Assembly: GCA_014904845.1 (NCBI GenBank)
Contig: MU119220.1
Coordinates: 186,001 to 250,000, forward strand
Direction: 5' to 3'
DNA length: 64,000 nucleotides
DNA from: Acephala macrosclerotiorum
Lineage: Eukaryota > Ascomycota > Leotiomycetes > Helotiales > Mollisiaceae
Shown here: in pieces, positions 23,446-33,500 of the stretch
How positions within the stretch are numbered: the first letter of the stretch is position 1
Layout of the letters: each line of letters begins with the position of its first letter
Translations under genes and position numbers: made by a program
Notes under the pieces: generated by a model
Seen by the model: only the letters and a program-made list of their open reading frames with translations
The model's database searches: none
What the model was told of the DNA's origin: nothing

Positions 23446-24588
23446 ATGGCACCCAAGAAGTTCGACAAGTATTGGGACAAGCTCCCTAAAGAAATACAAC
23501 TCCGAGTCTTCGTCCTCGCATGCATGGAACCCCGGATCATCCGCGCAAAATGGATGTCCGTCTTCAGCGAAAAATACGACCAACACAAAAACATCTACCG
23601 CCTCTCCTGCGGCCCCGTCCCCAAAATCCTCCACATCTGCCACCAGTCTCGAGTCGAAGGTCTCAAACATTACACCTTGATCAAAGCTCGCGGTGCCTTG
23701 ACCGCGGAACAAGAAAAGAGATTAACGAAGGACAATGAGTATCGTATCTATGTTAATTTTGATATGGATACGGTTTACTTTGTTGATTTTCCGGATGCGT
23801 GGGGGCTGGCGGCTTGGATGAGGAGGGTTCCGAAGGAGAAGAAGGAGGGTGGACAAGGACGAAATAAAGGTTTTGGGAAGGGGAAGGGGAGAGATGACGA
23901 GAAGAGTGCTAAGACGCTGAAGGCTGTGAAGCATGTTGCTTTCCAGGCTGACAAGGTATTGGCGAAGAATAAGACGGAGACTAAGTTGGATGCTTGGTAT
24001 ATGATGATTCCGGCGAATCAGGAGTTGAAGACTATTACGATCGTGTTCGACAGCAGCGATTTCGAAAAGTCAGCAAAGCCGCATACTTATGGGTTTGTGG
24101 AGCTGGACGAGATGCCAAAGCCTAAGAAGCTGAAAGCAGTTGCTGCGGTCGTTGTTCCTGGTCAAAGTCCTGCTGGTCAAGGCCCTGTTGGTCAAGGCCC
24201 TGCTGGTCAACGTTCTGCTTCAGCTCAAGCTGCGACGGATAAGAAGACAAAGGCTGGAGGCGCAACAGTCGCTGTTAGTGAAGCTAGTACTGCTGGTACT
24301 TCTACCCCTCATGCTGCTGTTCAAAGCATCGCTCCAGTAGCTGCAACTCGCAGAAATCGAAGCAGCGCAGCACCCGGCGAGAAAGGCCACGCATTGACAA
24401 AAAAGAAACTAGGTGATATCTTGGTGGGGTTTTGGGAGAGCCAGGAGGATCAGGAGCGGCGAAAGAATTTGAACCCTTATCTGTGCTTCAGGAAGACGGA
24501 GGAGGGCAGAAGGTGGGAGCAGGAGCCTCCTAGATTTGAGTTGAAGAGGATTAAAGTTGATGGTAAGAAGAATGTTAAGGGACAGTAG
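23446..24588 (+). CDS. 2EXR-domain protein
   Basis: A single exon encodes 380 residues. The N-terminus matches the 2EXR domain of filamentous fungi: FDKYWDKLPKEIQLRVFVLA, then MEPRIIRAKW, then KILHICHQSRVEGLKHYTL (about residues 5-85) and NFDMDTVYFVDFPDAW (about 102-117). This F-box-like domain is common in ascomycetes and its function is unknown. The middle carries a short repeat GQxPAGQGPVGQGPAGQ (about residues 237-255) and an Ala/Ser/Thr-rich linker. The C-terminus is charged and ends KRIKVDGKKNVKGQ. No signal peptide or membrane segment is visible. The start is supported by a C-rich leader and by the domain beginning directly after it. Confidence 0.85.
   Translation: MAPKKFDKYWDKLPKEIQLRVFVLACMEPRIIRAKWMSVFSEKYDQHKNIYRLSCGPVPKILHICHQSRVEGLKHYTLIKARGALTAEQEKRLTKDNEYRIYVNFDMDTVYFVDFPDAWGLAAWMRRVPKEKKEGGQGRNKGFGKGKGRDDEKSAKTLKAVKHVAFQADKVLAKNKTETKLDAWYMMIPANQELKTITIVFDSSDFEKSAKPHTYGFVELDEMPKPKKLKAVAAVVVPGQSPAGQGPVGQGPAGQRSASAQAATDKKTKAGGATVAVSEASTAGTSTPHAAVQSIAPVAATRRNRSSAAPGEKGHALTKKKLGDILVGFWESQEDQERRKNLNPYLCFRKTEEGRRWEQEPPRFELKRIKVDGKKNVKGQ
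24154..24215. repeat. 15-bp minisatellite inside the 2EXR gene
   Basis: About four copies of a 15-bp unit based on GGTCAAGGCCCTGCT encode repeated Gly-Gln-Gly-Pro-Ala blocks. The third bases vary little, so the copies look recent. Confidence 0.7.
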
Positions 24589-25636
24589 GGGGGTGCAGGC
24601 TTGGAGGGCTGGAAGGGCAGGTGTGGGTGAGGGTGATAATGGGGCGATGAAAAACTTCTTGGGCGGGTTGATTTCGTGAGAAGATGGGGTTTCGAGATGA
24701 GTATTGGGAACAAATGTTTCGAAGTGGGAAGATGGTCGTGAATTTCGATTTCGGATTTCGAATTTCCTTTTGCAATCGATGTCTCTAGAGAGATGAAGAC
24801 ATTGGTGCATAGATTTCAATCAGATTGATAATTATCTAAGTAACCAATGGAGTTTCTTTGGAAACGTTGCTTCCGAACAACCTTCGTATTCATAACACGC
24901 ATATGCAGCCACATCTTCATGAATTTGGCCTCCTACCACCTCTTGAAATAGAATAATGCACTAACAAAATGAAAGTCGAGGGCTTTACCACGAGTCATGA
25001 TATAGGAGATTGAGGGAAACACGCCCCTGAAGGAGCAGCGGCGACATTCCGCATCCTCCAAGACTTGAGGTGCTAGTGCAACATTAGATCTCTCCACAAG
25101 GTCTATGCCAACGGAAGCGAGTCTGGGGAAGCGGGGATCTGCGCTTGTAGTTCCCTCGAACCGAATACTTTAACTCCTGCCAATTAATGACATTACTGTG
25201 GATAGTTTAGTTGGAAGGGAAGCTTGGGGGAGAGGTGGGTTAGGATTGATTAGTGTGGTGAAGGGTGGTAGTTAAGGAAATGCCGATGTTGATACCGTGC
25301 GGAATCTGGTTTTGAGGTGCATTTGAGGAAGGGGAATTGGGGGGTTTGATTGGATGTCGATGTTTACGGAAGATGCACTTGAGGTTTGTGGGGAAGATGG
25401 TCTGGAGGCCAGAGAGATGAGGTGCAGGTCACGATGTATCTCCCGTCTCATAGCTCTTCGAGCAAGAAGAGGGGGTTAGTTAACTGCCTAGGTGAGCTCG
25501 TCGGATAGGGGACTTGAAATGCTGTCTTCTGTCTCCAGACTCCTTCTTGAACCCATCAATTCAACCTTCTATTTACATCCCTAAACGTCTTCTTCGGATC
25601 CGCTTTACTGTTCAAACTCTTCCAAACAAACCTAAA
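24589..25636. other. Intergenic region, nothing supported
   Basis: About 1 kb between two plus-strand genes. The first part is the 3' flank of the 2EXR gene, and the final 150 bp before 25637 is a C/T-rich leader. Antisense frames at 24409-24819 overlap the 2EXR gene and are not believable genes. Confidence 0.45.
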
Positions 25637-26685
25637 ATGAGCGCACTCAACCCCGAAGACCCCGCCCTCTCCTCGTCAGATAGCGGTAAAGGAGCCAGAC
25701 TCCAACATGCTGAATCCCTCAGCATTCATCCGGAATTGTTTGAGAAGTTGTATTTGAGTCCGCAGAACAGGGTTCATGGGGATCTGAGGGCGACGTTGGG
25801 GAACCCTACTCCTTTGTTTGTTTGCCCCTTCCTTTCCCTTCCTACATAGTAGAGAGGATTGGTACTGATGTTGTACAGAGCATTGGTCGGCTTCCTAGTT
25901 GCGCTGAGTCCGTTGAGTGTTGAACTGATGGGGTGGAGAGGTGCTACGGGGTTGAATGCTACGATGTAAGTGTTGACGTTGAGATAAATGGAGAGGAATT
26001 GCTGACAGGAAGGGGGTGGTAGTGGCGTGAATTACTTCTTTGGAGGATTCTTGTTGATCCTCGCTGGGATTCTGGAGTTCTTTTTGGGGAAATACTTTTC
26101 CTAGTGTTGTGTTTTTCGGTACGTACTCTTCTCTGATTCCAAAAAAAAAAAAAATTTAAGAAAAGGGAGGACAAGAGGCAAGAAGAAATAGGGAGTGAGG
26201 AAGAGGGCTGATGAGAGTGTGAACAGGATATGGAGCACACTTCCTCTCCTTCGCCGCAACATTTCAACCCTTCTACAGTGCCATTGCCGCCTACTCCCCC
26301 GATGGCTCCCAAACCCAAACACCCGGTTTCGCATCGTCATTCGCCTTCTACGCCGTATTCATGGGCTGCCTCTCTTTCATCTACGTGATCTGCTCCTTGA
26401 GAACTAACTTAGTATTTGTGTTGATATTTTTGTCTGCCACGTTGGGGTTTTGCTTGGCGGCGGGGGCATTCTGGACTACAGCGGCGGGAATGAGTGTTGG
26501 GGCGACTTTGTTGAAGGGGACGGGAGGTGCCTTTTTTTGCGGCGGCGATGTTTGGGTGGTATTTGTTGATGGTGATTATGTTTGCGACGTTGGATTTGCC
26601 GTGGGGTTTGAGTAAATTGCCTGTTATGGATTTCAGTATGGTTATCAAGGGAGCTAGTGAGAGCAGGAAGATGAAGGAGGTGTGA
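25637..26685 (+). pseudogene. GPR1/FUN34/YaaH-family transporter gene with two +1 frameshifts
   Basis: The exons 25637-25815, 25879-25965, 26023-26118 and 26227-26685 together match the acetate/ammonia permease family (Ato): QNRVHGDLRATLGNPTPLAL, GWRGATGLNAT, GVNYFFGGFLLILAGILE, LSFAATFQPFY, and a C-terminus with LPVMDFSMVIKGASE. Members have six membrane helices and move acetate or ammonium across the plasma membrane. Two places break the frame. At 26096-26099 a run of four T must be read as three to continue into PSVVFF. At 26532-26538 a run of seven T must be read as six to continue into AAAMFGWYLL. Without these changes the product ends with a TAG at 26101-26103. Both are +1 changes in T runs, so either the gene is decaying or the sequence carries homopolymer errors. 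The first donor (GTTTGT) is weak. Confidence 0.8.
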
Positions 26686-27378
26686 ATGGAGACATCGATG
26701 GCGTTGGAAGAGAAGGTATGGGTTGAGATCTAAATATTGGGAAGTAGGGCTTGAAAGTGGTGGTGTAAGAGGAGATGTTCGTCTCCACTTGACGATGCAT
26801 GTTATTGGCATTTGGCAATGTAGTGCCGCAGCACGAATATGACATTCTAAAAATCAAACAATTCGCAGGTGAAGATGCTGAATGACGATAGGTCTCTCGG
26901 GGTGTAGGTTGTGCAGCAAACAGCTTCTGCTATTCACTTGAAAACTGAGGAGAGAACCCACCCAATGCCATGAATGATTGCTGGGCTGCCTCGGTCGAGT
27001 AAGAAGAGTTGTGATGCAAGACGATGCTGGGGAAGGAGAGGGCGCAAAATGCAGGATGGTATCGCAAAAAGTGTGGGTATCGAGTACATTTCCCGTGGAA
27101 GTTTGGACGATAGGTCCAGATTTGCAATGCTCGCAAGACCTCTTTTTGAGTTTGAGTTCATCACCGAGGCAGCCAAGAATTCCATAATTATCACTGTGCA
27201 GCTCTGGAAATGCTCGAAATTCGTTTCTCCATTTTGGCCCGATGCTGAAGTTTATGCTTGATGCACGTGCTTTCAGAAAGATCGCAAAGTGGTGAAATCA
27301 GCATTCCTTTAGCTCGTTATGCGACTAATGCCATGCCGTGAAATAACACCCATCCAGACCCGATGACAGAGGAACCGT
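26686..27378. other. Intergenic region between two convergent genes
   Basis: About 690 bp with only short open frames on both strands (26934-27194 minus, 26974-27261 plus), which overlap each other and have no hallmark. It should contain the 3' ends of both the transporter gene and the minus-strand L27 gene. Confidence 0.4.
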
Positions 27379-28027
27379 TCAAAATCCTGTGGAATTCCAT
27401 TAGCTATGTTCATAAATCCTCCAGGCCAAGGGAAACCCTACTAAGAGGAGTGAAGAACCATCTGTTCTTTCCCGACGTGTATCTCTCCTCCAAAGCCTTC
27501 TTGACGGTCTTCTTCGCATCCTCTCGTTGAGAAACCTCCTTGAATGTATCCGCTGTGACAACTCCCTTGAGACCCTCCAACTCGAGTGTGTAACGTGTAG
27601 GCATCAAGTGATTGTAGTTGATCACCTTGATGAACGGCTTGACCTTCGATCGCTTGGCTTGACGAGTCTTCGACATTCGGCGGGTGATTTGCGATGGGTA
27701 GCGTTCAATACCAGCAACCAGAGCGTGAGGGTATGGGTGGCTCTTGTTTCCGGTATCTTGAGGCTGGATGATTACAACCTGTACCATCTCCCATCAGCCC
27801 TGCCTCAAATCGAGTCTTCCCAATTGTCTCATATCTCCGTTCGCGGTATCCTTGCAGTTATTCCATCGCACGCAGAGGGGCTGGGTGTAAAATTTACCTT
27901 CTTTCCCGCATATCGGCCACGGGTGATAATGGCAACACGGCCAACCTTGAGGACTGTAGGGCAAGGCAGTCAGTATATCTCCAATAATCGAGTAGATTGA
28001 TAGAAGTACGCATAACATACACTTCAT
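27379..28027 (-). CDS. RPL27: 60S ribosomal protein L27 (eL27)
   Basis: Four coding exons (28027-28021, 27953-27898, 27778-27442, 27386-27379) encode 135 residues, the normal length of eL27, a protein of the large cytosolic ribosomal subunit. Exon 1 codes only for ATGAAGT, and exon 2 gives [19 protein letters not shown]. Exon 3 carries [20 protein letters not shown] and the basic core [14 protein letters not shown]. The last exon has 8 nt: splicing at A|GTAGGG to CACAG|GATTTTGA gives the universal ending PLRF. Reading on without this last splice would add ten non-homologous residues. Introns are 67, 119 and 55 nt. A perfect TCACGTGA palindrome lies 124 bp upstream of the start codon and is a likely control site for this highly expressed gene. 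Confidence 0.96.
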
Positions 28028-29030
28028 TTCGGCGGTGGTTGTCAAATTGTTCGTTGTCGAGATCTCGTCAACCTTTCTTTCAAAATTGAATGTGTGTCGC
28101 GAGCCCTAGTATGTGCTAGATCTATTTTGGGTTTAACTTATTCGGCCGCATCACGTGAAGTCCATTCTCGAAAAGGACTAGTGTGTGGCCTCGAAGACGC
28201 GTCTCGTTCGGGTCGTAACTTTTAAGCTTGAATCATCCCAAGAAAAGAGTCGGACGGTCAACATTTCGAAGAGAACCGTTCGCGAAAACAACAGCGTCCT
28301 ATGGCACTTTCAAGTTTCATCTTCGATAGCCTACTAGCCCACGCACGATTCTTTCTTGGTATTATTTGGAGTTCCCGGTCCCGTACCTCGAAACCACCTG
28401 AAGATCTTGGAGATCACTGTGCTCGGCAATGAGCTTGAATATTTTCGTTTCACTTGTCTTGTCATTGTTTTGCTAATCGTCCTTTCCCGTATTCCTTGGG
28501 ACGATCCGTTGCTTGTCTATGGACTTTGGGGATGCTCATCAGCTTGCCCCTCGCATCGCTAAACCCCAGTTGGTACCAGCAAAGCCTCTGATTGCTGGAG
28601 AAGTCGATCAAGTACGGACTTGCCACTCTGCAGGAGGAGCCCGAGAAATTTCACAGCCACTCTTGGTATCTGAGTTGCTTCTTCACGTCAGGCAGATTCT
28701 GGCTTCTGGCTATTGAGCACAGCTATTATTCAAGCCGAGGCGTTCTCTGAAGCCGTCAGTGAGGGAGTCTCGACAGTCTTGTCTGTTTCTCTGATCTTCT
28801 TCCGAAAGCTGGGCATTCACCGTGCTTCTTCTTTGATCTTTCGAGATCTCACTGTCAGGTCCATCACTCAAATATGTATATGAAGAGATGAATGTCCAGC
28901 GTATTCGTGTTCTTTTCTCATCAGCATCCTCAATCTCTACGATCGTCTACATCCTTCTTTTTTCCAATCATTTCTCATATCTTCAATCGCTTGAAACTAT
29001 TGCCGGCCAGTAGTCCTCTTAATAATCACT
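28028..29030. other. Divergent promoter region of L27 and the GEgh16-like gene
   Basis: About 1 kb between a minus-strand and a plus-strand gene. It holds the TCACGTGA site at 28151-28158. Short open frames (28356-28562, 28513-28716 plus) have no hallmark. The last 150 bp before 29031 is C/T-rich, as in a leader. Confidence 0.5.
28151..28158. promoter_or_regulatory. TCACGTGA palindrome, L27 promoter
   Basis: A perfect 8-bp palindrome with the CACGTG E-box core lies 124 bp upstream of the L27 start codon. Basic helix-loop-helix factors such as Cbf1 bind this core. The same TCACGTGM form recurs upstream of several other genes in this window. Confidence 0.5.
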
Positions 29031-29842
29031 ATGCCTTTCAAGTCTGTCCTCGCCTGCCTTGCTGCTAGTCGGCTCGTCGTTGGTTACGGTGCCATTGTCA
29101 AGGCCGTTGGTGACCAAGGTGGCAACGGAACTGCCCTTGGAAGTATGTCTCTGGGACTCTGAAGATCCGATTTTCACAAGCCAACCTTCTCTCAGTTGAT
29201 GCGAGCATTCCCCGTGATGGCTCAAACAGGAATCCTTTTCAGCAAGACTCGACCCACTTCAAGAACGCAGCCGCTGATCAATGCGGAGAGACCCTCGGAG
29301 GTGGAACCAACGATCCCGCCACTCAAGTTCCCAGATATTCGCTGCCAACGGAGGCCAAACGCCACAAATTTGCGCTAGAGGCTCACTTATGGTGACTCTG
29401 CACCAGGTCAACGGTGATGGAGCTGGTCCATACGAGTGCATGATCGATTCCACCGGCATGGGAACCCAATGGTCTCAAATGCAAGTGGCTACAAATGTAC
29501 CAGGAACCAACTCCAGAAGCAAGGCCAAGGCTACTGATTCGTAAGTCTATCATTTCTAGATCTTATCGCAATTGACTAACACTCTCTGCCAGCCTCTCAC
29601 CGCCAAGGTTGCCGCTGACCAGACATGCACTGGTTCAATGGGTGGCCAGGAAGGTATCTGCATGGTCAGATGCAATAACGCTGTGAGTATGTTTTATCCC
29701 AACTTTACATAGCATACGTTCGTAATAACCACTTGTAGATGCTGGACCTATCGGTGGATGTGTCCCAGTTCAGATGGCTAGCAGTGCTGGCAATACTACC
29801 GCTGCTCCAGCTGCTAAGCCTGCCAGATCCTTTAACACATAA
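29031..29842 (+). pseudogene. GEgh16/Gas1-like secreted protein gene with two -1 frameshifts
   Basis: Exons 29031-29142, 29196-29540, 29593-29696 and 29739-29842 fit the fungal GEgh16 family (also called Egh16H or Gas1/Gas2-like), secreted proteins often induced in infection structures of plant pathogens. Visible hallmarks are an N-terminal signal-like segment (MPFKSVLACLAASRLVVGYG), a TLHQVNGDGAGPYEC block and a Cys-rich end with two conserved Cys before GPIGGCVPV. The frame breaks twice. At about 29330-29332 (CCC) one base is missing before IFAANGGQ. At the end of exon 2 (29538-29540) one base is missing before the splice into the Cys-rich part. As written, the product ends early. This is either a decaying gene or one with sequence errors. 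The biological role is family knowledge only. Confidence 0.75.
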
Positions 29843-30095
29843 GTAGCTAGTCTACTCTTGCCTTTTTAGGTGCTGGCAGGTTTCAAGGGAACAGGAGAAG
29901 TGAGAATGATGTGATGACCAGTTCTATACTACATATTTAGACACAATGAAATTATTCGAAAACTACTCACCGAGCTTGTCACGAATGAACTGCGTGGATT
30001 TGCGTGTAAGTACTGAACTCGAGTAATGGCCGCTTCTCATCCCTTCATTCTGCTCTACCTGGGCACAAGTCAATGCTTGGGATGAAAGCAAATGC

Positions 30096-30103
30096 TCACG
30101 TGA
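30096..30103. promoter_or_regulatory. TCACGTGA palindrome upstream of the giant coiled-coil gene
   Basis: A perfect 8-bp E-box palindrome lies 438 bp before the start codon. It is identical to the site upstream of L27. Confidence 0.45.
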
Positions 30104-30185
30104 TAAATTTTCACTGCCACCCTGACAACCGTGAGCTTCGTAAAACCTAAAAATTTAATTATTAGATCATCACCGAATTAATTGT

Positions 30186-30213
30186 AAGACTCGAAAGCTA
30201 GCTCTCGAGTCTT
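30186..30213. repeat. 28-bp near-perfect palindrome upstream of the giant gene
   Basis: AAGACTCGA and TCGAGTCTT flank a symmetric AGCTAGCT centre, with a single mismatched pair on each side of it. The sequence could bind a dimeric factor or form a cruciform. It lies 328 bp before the start codon at 30541. Confidence 0.7.
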
Positions 30214-30540
30214 GCCACGTCATTTCTACCTGTTGTCGTGGTGCCTTCGGTAGTCGAGGGATGTTTCGCGGGTCCGTGCGACCCCAGTCGCGCTTGCGGG
30301 TTTTGTTTACTTCGAAAGTCAACAACGGAAGCACGCCCGATATATCCATCCCAACTACCTTGCACACTTTCACATCACAAACCCTAGCTACGAATAGCTA
30401 CCAGATACATCGGAGTTCTCTCAATTCATTATTGCATGGGGTCATACAACTTCCTTTGAGGTTGGCCACACTTTTGAGATACATAGACGTTCGACACGTC
30501 CCCATTCCATCCTACATTCCACTACTATAATACTGCCATT

Positions 30541-33500
30541 ATGCCGTCGATAGAGAGGGACGCCTCCCGCGATGGAGATAGACATCTCAAACATCAACAT
30601 TCCTCTTCCTCAGATACTGGCAAATCCCTTGTCCCCATGTACGTATTGCAAATGTCCAACCCGGGCGCGATGCTGACTTCAATTGTTACAGGTGGGACAG
30701 TTCCGACCCAGAACGCGCACCTCCTCCATTACCTATGAATCCATCATCTCCCCTTACCAGCACATCTAGGCCGAACACATCGAGCGCAATTCAGTCCGCC
30801 CATCTAGCCCTGGCCGAAAAAGCCCGAGAGAGCGGCTACATCACGAATCCACCTCCCAGACGCATCGAATCTCCAGAGCGGTCTCTAATCAAAGGAGCTG
30901 CTCACAAGCGCATGCAGTCTCTGCAGACAGGCAATGTTAGGGACTTGAGCAGCTTTCTAGAAGGTGGCTCAACGTTTGGCTCAAAGTCTCCCGAAAAGGC
31001 TTCAGTACGGCCGTCGACACCACATACAAACAAGGACTTTTTCTACGATATCGGAAGATCCCCAGAAAAGTCGCCAGAGAAGGAATCAAGGCGTTCTGTA
31101 CTTTTACTCGAGGCAGCATTACCGGAGAAGGATACGAACAGATCATCAACACCCACGCCGCATCACGAACCTCCAAGTCGAGACACGCTGACACTGAGGC
31201 CCTCATTGAGGAGGCCACCCCAAAGCATTTTGGGAGAGAATAATCCACCACAATCCGCGACAATGTTGGCTTTACAGAATATGCCGAGCAGGGATGTCGA
31301 TGCCCCTCTATCGAATGTCACGAATGGGTCTACAGCGCTGGTTCGGACACCTCAGACCTTCGATGCGATCTCCAATCAAATTTTGAGCCTGACAAGCATT
31401 GCCACCGCTTTACAGAGAGAGATGGCTCAATTAAGTCGTAGGAGTAAGGACAATGCTACAGATCTTGTCAGTCTGAAGGAAGCAACAAATGCTCGCGACG
31501 AGGACATTCGAAAGAGCCTTCGAGAACTTGTTACCAATCTAGCAGAAAATAGCTCTCGACCTGCCGGCCTCCTGTACGGACATGGACATGGCCACAGCAG
31601 TCTCTACATCGACAACAAGTCTCATGGCTCTCACGGCTCTCACGGCTCACCTAATTCTTCGAGAGTAATGGGCTCACCTGGGTCCTCATCGAATGCTGTC
31701 AAGCCTTTCACTTTGCCACGAATACCCAGCCCGAACAGTTTTGCTGAGTCACTAAATAGAGAGTCCATTGGTAGCCCCTGTGTTTACAATCCCGAAGGCA
31801 TGGCTAGCATTGCTATTCTCGAGAAGATTCTTCGCGAGATGGGCACAAAAGAAGGCCAGGAACTTTTAGTCTCGAGATTGCAAGCAGTTGCAGACCTTCT
31901 GGCTAAAGATGGGAGCGCTACTGCACAGAAATTAGACGACTTACTAGATCTTGTCAAGGCGAGCACTTCGCGTGCTATTGTGACTAAAAATGGTGGTGGA
32001 GGTTCTAACAACAAATCTCGCAACTTTAGCTTCGAGGAGGCCCCTAGATTGGAGCTAGATTTCGACCAACCAAGATCCGACACTCAAGCTCTCAGAGCTC
32101 TGGCCCCAACAGGAAACAAGGAAAATGCAGGTCATTCAGGAGCTTCCATTATCAACGAAGAGACTGTGAAGCTCATTCGCACTATTAAAGACAGCGTTGC
32201 TCAAGGAGGAGGACTGACTGCTGAGGTCAAAGCTTTAGTCCGTGAACTCCGTGGAGAAGTGCTTGGAATGGGTCGGGAGATGGGTCGTAAGATAGACCAA
32301 GCCAGCGATGAGTCGACAAAAGATAGTGCGGCTGATAAGGAGAAAGTCGCCCGTATCGTACAGGATGGCTTGGCGACGTTGAAGGAGCACATGGACCATC
32401 TCCTTCGTGAACATCGCCGGCAGTCTGCTGCAGATGCCACACGCAATGCTGTTGACTATCAGGAGATCTACCAAGCAGTACGAAGCGCAATCAGCGAGGA
32501 TCACGACTCCCACAACCCAGAGGCAGAGAAGGAAGACATCATTCGGGCAGTGAAGGAAGCCTGGGAGAACTATAAACCTGACATCGAAGTTCAGCAATTC
32601 GGTTTGGAACGAGAAGAATTGTTAACATGCTTGAAGGAGGGGATTCAGGAGTATGCTCCAGCGGATCGGGAACCTGGGGCCACTCGCGATGAGGTTTTTG
32701 CAGCCGTCATCGAAGGTCTAAAGCACTTCTCACCCCCTCGTATCGAAGCTCCTCCAAGTATTTCACGGGATGAGATCCTTGACGGCGTCAGAGAGTGCTT
32801 GGAAGAATTCGAGTTTCCATCGGCACCTGCACCAGAGCCTTTGGATACTGGAATCACACGGGATGACGTGCTGGACGCGGTGAAGGAAGGCCTCCATGCA
32901 TTTGACTTTGCAGCCAGCACCACTGCTGTGACGAGAGATGTAGGCGAATCGCTGTCTAAAGACGATGTGCTTGATGCAGTGAAGGAAGGGCTGCATACAT
33001 TCGATTTCCCAAACATTAACGCTGTAATGTCTCGAGAGATGAACGACACACTTTCACGAGATGACATGGTTGGTGCAGTGAAGGAAGGCCTACACACATT
33101 CGACTTCGCAGCTGAAGCTGTGAGCAAAGACGACGTGCTTAATGCTGTCAAAGAAGGTTTACATACATTCGACTTCGCAGCTGGAGGTATCTCCCGAGAT
33201 GAGGTTCATGAGGCAGTGAAACAAGGCTTGCATGACTTCGAATTTCCCACATCAACTACTACATTGAGCGGCGAGGATATTCTAGTGTTGCGAGACGAGG
33301 TTGTGACCTCCGTAAAGGAGTTACTTGAAACGGCAAACCTTACCAGTAACAGCAATGCTCTGACGAGAGGTGTCGACGAAGGCATAACCCGGGATGATAT
33401 GCTCGATGCTGTCAAGGAAGGTCTTCAGTCATTTGACTTTGGTTCAAGCAGCTCAACTGCCTTGACGAGAGGGCCCCCAGAAAGCCTCACGCGGGACGAT

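Larger units (their letters stand above)
29843..30540. other. Promoter region of the giant coiled-coil gene
   Basis: About 700 bp. It contains a TCACGTGA palindrome at 30096-30103 and a 28-bp near-perfect palindrome at 30186-30213. No ORF is supported. Confidence 0.55.

Noticed and set aside
27410..27441. A longer C-terminus for L27 by reading through exon 3
   Set aside because: The added ten residues do not fit eL27, while splicing to the 8-nt exon gives the universal PLRF ending and normal length.
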